Assembly: GCA_964353015.1 (NCBI GenBank)
Contig: CAYGUA010000003.1
Location: forward strand, 124,001-188,000
Direction of reading: 5' to 3'
Length of the DNA: 64,000 bases
DNA from: JAMZMI01 sp964353015
Lineage (GTDB): Bacteria > Bacteroidota > Bacteroidia > Cytophagales > Cyclobacteriaceae
Part shown: positions 46,486-54,077 of the stretch, piece by piece
Layout of the letters: every line of letters begins with the position of its first letter
How positions within the stretch are numbered: position 1 is the stretch's first letter
The notes under the pieces: model-generated
The model's database searches: none
Seen by the model: only the letters and a program-made list of their open reading frames with translations
Told to the model about the DNA's origin: nothing
Made by a program: the position numbers and the translations under genes

Positions 46486-47967
46486 ATGATAGGCAAACTG
46501 CGTGTGGTCAATTCTTTGACTAAGGAAAAGGAAGTTTTCGAACCACTTAATCCACCTCATGTAGGCATGTATGTATGTGGACCCACGGTTTACAGTGATG
46601 TACACCTTGGAAATGTACGTACATTTATTTCATTCGACATTGTATACAGGTATTTGAAATATATTGGCTACAAAGTTAGATATGTTCGAAATATCACAGA
46701 TGTAGGCCATTTATTGGATAATTCTGAAGAAGACAAAATATCTAAAAGAGCAAAATTGGAGAATCTGGAACCAATGGAGGTCGTTCAAAAATACACAAAC
46801 GATTTTCATCAGGTTATGCTCACTTTCAATGCCTTAGAGCCAGATATTGAACCTACTGCCACGGGACATTTGATGGAGCAATTGAAAATGATTGATGATT
46901 TAGTGGAGAGAGGATTTGCTTATGAGTCTAACGGGTCTGTTTATTTTGATATTGAAAAATATAATGAAAAACATACTTACGGAAAACTTAGTGGTCGCAA
47001 AACCGAAGATTTGCTTAACCAGACACGTGAACTAGATGGTCAATCAGACAAAAAAAATCCCCTTGATTTTGCAATATGGAAAAAAGCCGCTCCTGAGCAT
47101 ATCATGAGATGGGATACCAAATGGAGTGATGGATTCCCTGGATGGCATTTGGAATGTTCTGTGATGAGTACTAAATATTTAGGCGAGTCTTTCGATATAC
47201 ATGGAGGAGGAATGGATCTGAAATTTCCACATCATGAATGTGAAATAGCTCAAAATGCTGGAACTCATGGTAAAGATGGCGCTAAATACTGGCTACATAC
47301 CAATATGCTGACTGTAAATGGCACCAAAATGAGTAAATCTTTGGGCAACTCATTCCTGCCAAGAGAGCTAGTGAGCGGAGAACACGAACTTCTGGATCGA
47401 GGCTTCAGTCCAATGACTATTCGTTTTTTTATGCTTCAGTCACATTATGCAAGCACGCTGGATTTTTCAAATGAGGCACTAAGTGCAGCTCAAAAAGGAT
47501 TCATGAAATTGACGAATGGACTCAGATTTATTAAATATCTCGAATTTGAATCTGGAGAAGGGGATATTGACATAAACCAATGTGATCAGATCAGAAAAAT
47601 TTGCGAGAATTGTCACCATGCAATGAATGATGATTTTAACACGGCTTTGACAATTGGGCATTTATTCAATCTGGTCAAAAAAATAAATTCAATTCAAACA
47701 GGACAGTTAAGAATGTCACAAATTGGAGTTGAGGTCTTCAACCTGATGAAAAAAACATTTATCGAATTTACTGAAGATATACTTGGCTTAAAACTTGAGA
47801 ACAACCTGGAATCAACACGTTTGATTGATGTGGTACTCGGAGAATACAAGCAGGCAAAGGAATCGCGTGACTATGGAAAAGTAGATACATTGCGCGCTCA
47901 ATTGAAGGATCTCGGTATAGTTGTAAAAGACATGAAAACCAAGATTGATTGGGCTTTTGAAGAATGA
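46486..47967 (+). CDS. cysS: Cysteinyl-tRNA synthetase
   Basis: 493 residues. Class I synthetase: MYVCGPTVYSDVHLGNVRTF holds the zinc Cys and HIGH-like motif (HLGN), GWHLECSVMS the second zinc ligand set, HHECEIAQNAG, and KMSKSLGN the KMSKS loop. It attaches cysteine to tRNA-Cys. ATG 46486 gives the standard N terminus. Divergent from rimP with 158 bases between. The stop overlaps the ATG of a possible 34-codon frame (ATGA). Confidence 0.96.
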   Translation: MIGKLRVVNSLTKEKEVFEPLNPPHVGMYVCGPTVYSDVHLGNVRTFISFDIVYRYLKYIGYKVRYVRNITDVGHLLDNSEEDKISKRAKLENLEPMEVVQKYTNDFHQVMLTFNALEPDIEPTATGHLMEQLKMIDDLVERGFAYESNGSVYFDIEKYNEKHTYGKLSGRKTEDLLNQTRELDGQSDKKNPLDFAIWKKAAPEHIMRWDTKWSDGFPGWHLECSVMSTKYLGESFDIHGGGMDLKFPHHECEIAQNAGTHGKDGAKYWLHTNMLTVNGTKMSKSLGNSFLPRELVSGEHELLDRGFSPMTIRFFMLQSHYASTLDFSNEALSAAQKGFMKLTNGLRFIKYLEFESGEGDIDINQCDQIRKICENCHHAMNDDFNTALTIGHLFNLVKKINSIQTGQLRMSQIGVEVFNLMKKTFIEFTEDILGLKLENNLESTRLIDVVLGEYKQAKESRDYGKVDTLRAQLKDLGIVVKDMKTKIDWAFEE

Positions 47968-48068
47968 GTAAAGCAGCTGATCTTGTAAAACAAGACCAGC
48001 CGCCAAGATTTTGGCTTCAATATATAAACTCGAATTCAGCCAAAAACATCAAATCTTTTCAATTATAA
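47964..48068 (+). CDS. Possible 34-residue ORF coupled to cysS (doubtful)
   Basis: The ATG overlaps the cysS stop in an ATGA junction, the arrangement used for translational coupling elsewhere in this window. The 34-residue product starts MSKAADLVKQDQPPRFW and has no known motif. Against it: the same bases form two hairpins (47976-48000 and 48002-48015). It overlaps the opposite small gene by six bases at the ends. Confidence 0.25.
   Translation: MSKAADLVKQDQPPRFWLQYINSNSAKNIKSFQL
47976..48015. other. Two adjacent hairpins downstream of cysS
   Basis: First: GCTGATCTTGT (47976-47986) pairs with ACAAGACCAGC (47990-48000) with one mismatch and a three-base loop. Second: GCCAA (48002-48006) with TTGGC (48011-48015). 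Neither is followed by a clear T-run, so factor-dependent termination or 3'-end protection between converging genes is more likely than intrinsic termination. Confidence 0.5.
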
Positions 48069-48158
48069 GAAAAGGGCGTAAGCAAGCGTTGCAGCTAGCA
48101 ATACTACAAGAAAAACAGCAGTTAACTTGTAATTTTTGTTTAGTAGATCCTTATCCAT
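48063..48158 (-). CDS. 31-residue single-helix membrane protein
   Basis: ATG 48158 to TAA 48063-48065. The product starts MDKDLLNKNYK and continues as one hydrophobic helix (LTAVFLVVLLAATLAYALFL) that runs to the C terminus. The N-terminal polar part with a clean helix and no interruptions is what a real small membrane protein looks like. I know no name for it. It may be a subunit of a membrane complex. No terminator separates it from its upstream side; hpf and its terminator lie 100 bases away on the same strand. Confidence 0.5.
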   Translation of the reverse strand: MDKDLLNKNYKLTAVFLVVLLAATLAYALFL

Positions 48159-48264
48159 TTCTATGTTTTTTGAGCGAATTTCATTCTAATTTCTGAAATG
48201 TTTATTTGTCTAATAAAAATTTAGAATTGATCAAAAAACAATAATTGATTTTTCAAAAAGCAAT

Positions 48265-48293
48265 AAAAAAAGGGCCTTTAAAAAGCCCTTTTT
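48265..48293 (-). terminator. Terminator of rpsU-xerC-hpf
   Basis: AAAAAGGGC (48267-48275) pairs perfectly with GCCCTTTTT (48285-48293), nine-base loop. On the minus strand a T-run continues to 48265. It starts 17 bases after the hpf stop. Confidence 0.85.
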
Positions 48294-48309
48294 GAATGTT
48301 TATCAAATT

Positions 48310-48612
48310 TCATTGATGAGCAATGAATTTTTCCTTGTGTTTTTTAAGCTGACGTCTCAATGCTTCAACGGCCTCATCAGCGGCGGCCTCAAATGATTTT
48401 GATTTTTCCTTAGCAAACAATTGATTGCCAGGTATATTTATTTTGATTTCTATGTGCTTATTTTCTCTTGAATCATCACTTTCCACCTTCATAATCACTT
48501 CACCATCGATGATTCTGTCATAAAAGGTATCCAACTTATCTGCCTTCTTCTGTATAAAATCAACAAGTTTTTGATCCGCGTCAAAGTGAATAGAATGCAT
48601 TTGTAATTTCAT
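48310..48612 (-). CDS. hpf: Ribosome hibernation promoting factor, short form
   Basis: 100 residues. MKLQMHSIHFDADQKLVDFIQKKADKL and the charged C-terminal helix EALRRQLKKHKEK are typical of HPF/RaiA. The short form lacks the long-HPF dimerisation domain. It binds the 30S decoding region in stationary phase and silences ribosomes. Last gene of a three-gene unit with xerC and rpsU. Confidence 0.92.
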   Translation of the reverse strand: MKLQMHSIHFDADQKLVDFIQKKADKLDTFYDRIIDGEVIMKVESDDSRENKHIEIKINIPGNQLFAKEKSKSFEAAADEAVEALRRQLKKHKEKFIAHQ

Positions 48613-48638
48613 GACTTTTTAATTTTAAAGATTAAACA

Positions 48639-49523
48639 TTATGCTCGAGGATGAGCTAAATCAAAAGCTGATTTAAGCTTCTCCATTGAATTATGCGTAT
48701 AAACTTGAGTTGCTGCTAAACTCGTATGCCCCAAGAGATCCTTGACTGCATTTAGATCAGCTCCTTTATCTAATAAATGTGTTGCGAATGTGTGCCTCAA
48801 AACATGAGGACTTGTTTTTGTAAGTGTAGTAACTTGATTCAAATACTCTTTCACTGTCCTATACACCATCATGGGATATAATTTTTCGCCAGTATTGGTT
48901 ACGAGAAGGAATTCAGTTTGGATGTGAAATTCATCCGCCCTTTTTTTCAAATATTCCTTGACTATTTTAACGAATGAATCACTAATTGGTATAACTCTTT
49001 CCTTATTTCTTTTTCCTAAAACTTTAATTGATCCCTGATAAAAATTGACATCCTGATCTTTGAGGTTGATCATTTCGGATAAACGAATGCCTGTGGCATA
49101 AAGTAGCTCGATTATTAGGTTATCTCTTTTCCCATTAAAATCCTCACCAAAAGTAACCACCACTCCGTCCAAGAGATTATTCATTTCGCTTTGACGAACG
49201 AATGATGGTAATTTTTTATCAGTTTTTAATGGCTTTAATCTTCCCGCAGGATTTTGACTGATGTGTTCTCGTGCTTGTAGGAATTTATAAAAAGATTTGA
49301 GTGTGGCAACTTTTCTATTGACTGATTTGGGAGTCAGTCCGTCCTCAATTAAGCTCACCACCCAACCGCGGAGCATGAGATGATTGACTTGAATGAAATC
49401 TTCAAGTTCAAATGTTTCCAGTAAATATCGTTGAAGTTGTTCTAAGTCCTTCTTGTAGGCTATCAGCGTATGGCCACTGAATCTTTTTTCGAATTGAAGG
49501 TACTTTAAAAAGGAATCAATCAT
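48639..49523 (-). CDS. xerC: Tyrosine recombinase XerC/XerD
   Basis: 294 residues. N-terminal SAM-like DNA-binding domain (about 1-90), then the catalytic domain with Arg147 (GIRLSE), Lys171 (KRNKERVIP), His240 and Arg243 (HVLRHTFATH), His266 (LLGHTSLA) and nucleophile Tyr275 (QVYTH). Length and motifs fit the chromosome dimer-resolution recombinases acting at dif rather than phage integrases. The rpsU-xerC-hpf neighbourhood supports this. XerC versus XerD cannot be decided here. Confidence 0.92.
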   Translation of the reverse strand: MIDSFLKYLQFEKRFSGHTLIAYKKDLEQLQRYLLETFELEDFIQVNHLMLRGWVVSLIEDGLTPKSVNRKVATLKSFYKFLQAREHISQNPAGRLKPLKTDKKLPSFVRQSEMNNLLDGVVVTFGEDFNGKRDNLIIELLYATGIRLSEMINLKDQDVNFYQGSIKVLGKRNKERVIPISDSFVKIVKEYLKKRADEFHIQTEFLLVTNTGEKLYPMMVYRTVKEYLNQVTTLTKTSPHVLRHTFATHLLDKGADLNAVKDLLGHTSLAATQVYTHNSMEKLKSAFDLAHPRA

Positions 49524-49589
49524 AAACTAGTATTCCCTCAACGGGGAATACTAACTTAATGATTTAAAGTCAAAAATCCTGAGAAGGAA

Positions 49590-49784
49590 TTACTTATTTT
49601 CCTTGTCTTGAAGGTATTGCTTGTATCCGGCTTTGATTAGCTCAGTTCTTCTTCTTACAGATGGCTTGGTGAAAGCAGTTCTGTCTCTTAATTCTCTAAG
49701 TACGCCAGTTTTTTCAAACTTCTTCTTGAATCTTTTTAGAGCCTTATCAATTGACTCATTTTCTTTTACGTTGACTATAATCAT
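49590..49784 (-). CDS. rpsU: 30S ribosomal protein S21
   Basis: 64 residues, basic. IIVNVKENESIDKALKRFKKKFEKTGVLRELRDR is the S21 signature, followed by AFTKPSVRRRTELIKAGYKQ. It is part of the 30S platform. First gene of the rpsU-xerC-hpf unit, with a clear promoter upstream. Confidence 0.96.
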   Translation of the reverse strand: MIIVNVKENESIDKALKRFKKKFEKTGVLRELRDRTAFTKPSVRRRTELIKAGYKQYLQDKENK

Positions 49785-49809
49785 CGTTTGTGTTTTCTAT
49801 TTGAGCCTG

Positions 49810-49840
49810 CAAAATTAAATGAAAAACAATACCTTCCAAA
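49810..49840 (-). promoter_or_regulatory. Promoter of rpsU-xerC-hpf
   Basis: On the minus strand TTTG (49840-49837), exactly 19 bases, TAATTTTG (49817-49810). Complete consensus match. The start would be near 49803, about 18 bases before the rpsU ATG. It lies just after the stop of the acyl-CoA dehydrogenase gene. Confidence 0.75.
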
Positions 49841-49843
49841 GGT

Positions 49844-50998
49844 TTACGATAATACTTCTCTGGAAATTACAATTTTTTGAATTTCAGAGGTGCCTTCTCC
49901 TATGGTACAGAGCTTTGAGTCACGGTAATACTTCTCAGCTGGATAGTCTTTAGTATAGCCATATCCACCAAAAATCTGCACTGCATCGTTGGCCAACTCC
50001 ACACAAATTTCTGAAGCATATAGTTTGGCCATAGCTGATTGTTTGGTCACTGATTGTCCCCGGTTTTTCATGTCGGCAGCCTGAAAAGTCAATAATTTGG
50101 CTGCTTCGAGTTTTGTGGCCATTTCCGCCAATTTGAAAGAAATACCCTGAAAAGAGGAGATTGATTTTCCAAATTGCTCTCTTTCTTTTGAGTATTTTAT
50201 CGACGCATCTAAAGCTCCTTGTGCAATGCCACACGCAAGTGCGGCAATGGATATCCGACCACCATCCAACACTTTTAATGATTGAACAAACCCATCACCA
50301 ACTTCTCCAATTAGATTTTCTGATGGAATACGGCAATCTTCAAAAATCATTTCGGCAGTTTCAGAACAACGCATGCCTAGTTTATTTTCCTTTCTTCCAC
50401 CTTTAAAACCTTGCGTTCCTCTTTCAACTATAAAAGCCGACGCACTTCTACGATCATTTACTGGACCTGTTCTGGCAATTACAACAGCAACATCTGCAGA
50501 TATTCCATGCGTAATGAAATTTTTCGCGCCATTTAGTACCCATTCATTGCCTTCTTTGATCGCGGTAGTTTTCATATTGCCTGCATCTGATCCTGTATTT
50601 GGTTCAGTCAGGCCCCATGCACCAAGCCATTCACATGTAGCCAGCTTATGGAGGTATTTTTCTTTCTGAGTCTTGTTTGCATGTTGTAATATATGACCTG
50701 TACATAAGCTATTATGTGCAGCCATTGACAAGCCAATGGAACCATCAATGGCTCCTAATTCCAAAATAGCTGTAACATATTCGTGATAACCAAATCCTGA
50801 TCCTCCATATTCATGCGGAACCAGAACTCCCATTAGACCAAGTTCCCCAAGCTGCTTGAAGACTTGCATCGGGAATTCCTGAGATTCATCCCAGTCCATT
50901 TTATATGGTTCAATATTGCGAATGCCAAAATCTCGAATCATTTCTGAAATGAGTTTCTGATTTTCCTTAATGGGATCGGGTTTTTGTGAGTAATTCAT
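49844..50998 (-). CDS. Acyl-CoA dehydrogenase
   Basis: 384 residues, normal for the family. Signature LGAWGLTEPNTGSDAG and the C-terminal QIFGGYGYTKDYPAEKYYRDSKLCTIGEGTSEIQ with the catalytic Glu in IGEGTSEIQ. FAD-dependent oxidation of an acyl-CoA; it best resembles short/medium- or branched-chain enzymes but the chain length cannot be read. Electrons would go to ETF. Confidence 0.93.
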   Translation of the reverse strand: MNYSQKPDPIKENQKLISEMIRDFGIRNIEPYKMDWDESQEFPMQVFKQLGELGLMGVLVPHEYGGSGFGYHEYVTAILELGAIDGSIGLSMAAHNSLCTGHILQHANKTQKEKYLHKLATCEWLGAWGLTEPNTGSDAGNMKTTAIKEGNEWVLNGAKNFITHGISADVAVVIARTGPVNDRRSASAFIVERGTQGFKGGRKENKLGMRCSETAEMIFEDCRIPSENLIGEVGDGFVQSLKVLDGGRISIAALACGIAQGALDASIKYSKEREQFGKSISSFQGISFKLAEMATKLEAAKLLTFQAADMKNRGQSVTKQSAMAKLYASEICVELANDAVQIFGGYGYTKDYPAEKYYRDSKLCTIGEGTSEIQKIVISREVLS

Positions 50999-51059
50999 AT
51001 TGGGGTGTTTTTATGAATAGAGTAATATAAGAATATCTGATGTGGTTGCTATGTGATTT

Positions 51060-51821
51060 TCATTTTGATTGAATATTTAACCGCCAGTCATAAGGTTTAA
51101 AGCTTATGTCGGTTTCTGCTGTAATTTTTTGAATTGCATATTGATTGATGAAACCCTGTATCGTGCCGTTTTTTTCAAAATCGCCAGAAAACCAACTAAA
51201 TATTTTCGAAAGTTGCGCCACTTGTGGATTGATATCGTTTCGAAAATCATCATTGATAAATGCCATAGTTTGTTCCTCTAGTTGGATTTCCAATTTCTCA
51301 GCTGTATAAGCCTCATTTCTTAGCCTTGGACAAGAAAATGAACCACAATTAATGGCAAAATGAATGCGCGGCTCATGCCAGTTTTGTCTAAGAATATTGT
51401 GTTCCAGATTATTTAGATCATATTTTTCACCTGCTATTTCAATAAACTTAATGTCCCAAGGTGAATTGATGAAAGGGATTTGAATCATTGAACCAATGTC
51501 TTTTATGCTTGAAACAGGGTAATGTTTTAATATTAAATCAATTGTAAAGGCATTGTAAGCATTGATCCAATAAGCCAGTTTTTCTTCACGGGTCCATCCT
51601 GAATCCGGCGCATTTTGTGAAAGCAATCTGAGATAAGATTTCAAAATAGTTGTGTCTTTTCTTAGACCCTCATAATCTACCAAACCCTCCTCTGACACAT
51701 ATTCGATAAGTAAGCGATCCCAGATTTTATGAGAAACAGGAGTTGATCCATGTTGGGTAGGATTGAGCTGCACACAAGAATGCATCAAAATTAAACAGAT
51801 CAAAAAAACCAAATATCGCAT
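51060..51821 (-). CDS. DUF547 lipoprotein
   Basis: 253 residues. Lipobox LILMHSC with Cys16. DUF547 signature: EEKLAYWINAYNAFTIDLIL, and HFAINCGSFSCPRLRNEAYT with two Cys, both well conserved in the family. The family function is unknown; distant similarity to papain-like or transglutaminase-like folds has been suggested. Divergent from the antiporter gene with 93 bases between. Confidence 0.88.
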   Translation of the reverse strand: MRYLVFLICLILMHSCVQLNPTQHGSTPVSHKIWDRLLIEYVSEEGLVDYEGLRKDTTILKSYLRLLSQNAPDSGWTREEKLAYWINAYNAFTIDLILKHYPVSSIKDIGSMIQIPFINSPWDIKFIEIAGEKYDLNNLEHNILRQNWHEPRIHFAINCGSFSCPRLRNEAYTAEKLEIQLEEQTMAFINDDFRNDINPQVAQLSKIFSWFSGDFEKNGTIQGFINQYAIQKITAETDISFKPYDWRLNIQSK

Positions 51822-51914
51822 AAAACCAGATTAATTTTAGATTATCCTTTATCAGGAATTTTTAAATCGACCAATGAGGTTTAATTTAGAATTTAACAGC
51901 TAAAAGAAAGTCAT

Positions 51915-53858
51915 TTGGAGATATTATTCAATACTAATAAGGAATTGCTGATTCTCGTCCTTGGGTTTCTCATCATTGCTATTGCAGCAAACCAGATCGC
52001 CAAAAATTTTCAGAAGATCAAACTTCCATTAATCACAGGGTTGATTTTTACTGGAATTATTGCCGGCCCACATGTGATTGGTCTTGTGCCAATCACTGCT
52101 AAAGCCAATTTGCAGTTTATCAATGAAATCGCACTTGCGTTTATAGCATTTGCTGCGGGCGCTGAGCTTTATTTGAAAGAATTGCGTAGCAGATTTAAAA
52201 GTATCAAATGGAATACTTTCGGTCAGCTCGTCGTGACATTTGTAGCAGGATCGATACTGGTATATCTTTTCGCTGACCATATTCCATTTATGGCCGACTA
52301 TAGTGTCAAAGCAAAGATTTCGATCGCATCGATCACTGCGGCAATATTCGTTGCACGCTCTCCTGCATCGGCTATAGCAGTAATCAACGAACTACGAGCA
52401 AAAGGTCCATTCGTTCAAACAGTGATGGGAGTAACAGTGGTCAAAGATTTCCTGGTCATTATCCTCTTTTCTATCTGCATGTCGCTTGGCGAATCACTCA
52501 TCAGTGGTGAAGAATTTAATATCATCAGCATTTTAGTTATCCTTTTAAGCCTGAGTCTGTCCTTTGTACTTGGATATTTTGTTTTTGGAAATCTGCTGAA
52601 AATGGCGCTTTCTTTCAAAATCAGACGATTTGGGAAGACCATTCTTATTTTGGCGATTGGCTTTGCAAGTTATTTCTTAATGCACATATTGAAAGATCTG
52701 ACACATGAGCATTTCGAACATACGATGCATCTTGAGCCTTTGCTTATGTGCATCCTTGCAAGTTTTTATGTGACAAATTATACCAAATACAGACCTGAAT
52801 TTTTGAATATCCTGGAAAAGGCAGGGACTCCCATTTATGTGGCCTTCTTTACATTGACAGGTGCTACTTTGGCAGTAAATGTGATGGGTTCGGTGATTTG
52901 GGTAGCATTAATTCTTTTTGGTATCAGAATCATCACGATGATTGCAGGTGCGTACACCGGAGGCATACTTGCTGGTGATCCGATGAAACAAAATCATATT
53001 GGCTGGATGCCATATATCACTCAGGCGGGTGTTGGACTGGGCTTGGCTACTGTTGTCGCTGCAGAATTTCCAGAATGGGGAGTGCAATTTGAAACAGTTA
53101 TTGTTGCAGTAATTGTGATGAATCAATTTGTAGGTCCGCCATTGTTCAAATGGGCTATTCATCGACTAGGTGAAGATCGCACCAAAGGTCAGGGTGCCGA
53201 ATTTGATGGTATAAAGGATGCCATCATCTTTGGTTATGAGAGTCAATCAGTGGCATTGGCAATGCAACTCATGGAAAATGGATGGGCGGCCAGGATAGCC
53301 ACAAAAATGAAAAAAGGAAGCTTTGAAGAACCAGAAGGCATCAATATAATTTATGAGGTGAAACACTTCAATAAGGAAGATTTTGATAAAATGGATGCAG
53401 AAAAAGCAGAAGCTATCGTAACCATGCTTTCAGACGAAGAAAACCTCAAAATTTGTGAAACCGCATATCATCATTTTGGAACGAGAGAATTGATAGTACG
53501 ATTGAATCACCGTTACAACTATGACAAGTTTTTGGCGCTAGACGCAAAAGTTGTAGATCCAAGTACTGCCATGGTGAGTCTCTTGGATCATTTCGTAAGA
53601 TCTCCACAAGCAACTTCATTGCTGCTCGGCATGGAAAAAGGACAAGACTCCAGAGATATCGAAATACTCAATCCAGATATTCATGGCTTGCCACTGAGAG
53701 ATTTGCGTCTGCCTGGTGATGTAATAATTCTTTCAATTATTCGTGGAGGTCAAACCATCATCACACACGGATATACCCGATTACGAATTAAGGATATTGT
53801 AACAGTTGTGGGATCGATTAAAAGTTTGGAGCAGGTTCAACTGAAATTTGAGAAGTAA
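51915..53858 (+). CDS. CPA2-family cation:proton antiporter with cytoplasmic regulatory domain
   Basis: 647 residues. About twelve membrane segments in residues 1-415 with family words such as ITGLIFTGIIAGPHVIGL and ARSPASAIAVINELRAKGP; then a Rossmann-like region (IKDAIIFGYESQSVALAMQL) and a TrkA-C-like domain at the end (LPLRDLRLPGDVIILSIIRGG). It probably exchanges Na+ or K+ for H+. The start is TTG 51915: an in-frame TAA lies at 51894-51896, and the first ATG is far inside the membrane domain. Confidence 0.9.
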   Translation: MEILFNTNKELLILVLGFLIIAIAANQIAKNFQKIKLPLITGLIFTGIIAGPHVIGLVPITAKANLQFINEIALAFIAFAAGAELYLKELRSRFKSIKWNTFGQLVVTFVAGSILVYLFADHIPFMADYSVKAKISIASITAAIFVARSPASAIAVINELRAKGPFVQTVMGVTVVKDFLVIILFSICMSLGESLISGEEFNIISILVILLSLSLSFVLGYFVFGNLLKMALSFKIRRFGKTILILAIGFASYFLMHILKDLTHEHFEHTMHLEPLLMCILASFYVTNYTKYRPEFLNILEKAGTPIYVAFFTLTGATLAVNVMGSVIWVALILFGIRIITMIAGAYTGGILAGDPMKQNHIGWMPYITQAGVGLGLATVVAAEFPEWGVQFETVIVAVIVMNQFVGPPLFKWAIHRLGEDRTKGQGAEFDGIKDAIIFGYESQSVALAMQLMENGWAARIATKMKKGSFEEPEGINIIYEVKHFNKEDFDKMDAEKAEAIVTMLSDEENLKICETAYHHFGTRELIVRLNHRYNYDKFLALDAKVVDPSTAMVSLLDHFVRSPQATSLLLGMEKGQDSRDIEILNPDIHGLPLRDLRLPGDVIILSIIRGGQTIITHGYTRLRIKDIVTVVGSIKSLEQVQLKFEK

Positions 53859-54013
53859 TTGCTATTGAGGTGAAGCTTTCTTTTTTACTCGAAAGTTTCA
53901 TTCCAAAATTTTGCTCCTTAAGTTGACAAATTAGCGCATTTCCTTCTAAACCAGTTCATTTTTCAAAAATACAGGCTTTAGTAAACCTACAATTTGGAGT
54001 CATAAATAGACTT

Positions 54014-54044
54014 GAAAAGGGCTCTTGATATGTCTGCCCTCTTC
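54014..54044. terminator. Hairpin between converging antiporter and gcvP genes
   Basis: GAAAAGGGC (54014-54022) pairs with GCCCTCTTC (54036-54044) at eight of nine positions, loop 13. No T-run follows on either strand. The rest of the 219-base gap 53859-54077 shows nothing else I can name. Confidence 0.35.
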
Positions 54045-54077
54045 AATAACTTGGTTTAAAGATTTTTAAAATCAGGT

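Noticed and set aside
48011..48196. 61-residue plus-strand frame overlapping the small membrane gene
   Set aside because: Mixed composition without motif; it is the reverse shadow of the 31-residue membrane protein.
48639..49523. XerC-like gene as a phage or integron integrase
   Set aside because: Housekeeping neighbours (rpsU, hpf), standard Xer length, no attachment-site repeats or mobile genes nearby; the tRNA-His at 60244 also shows no duplicated 3' end.
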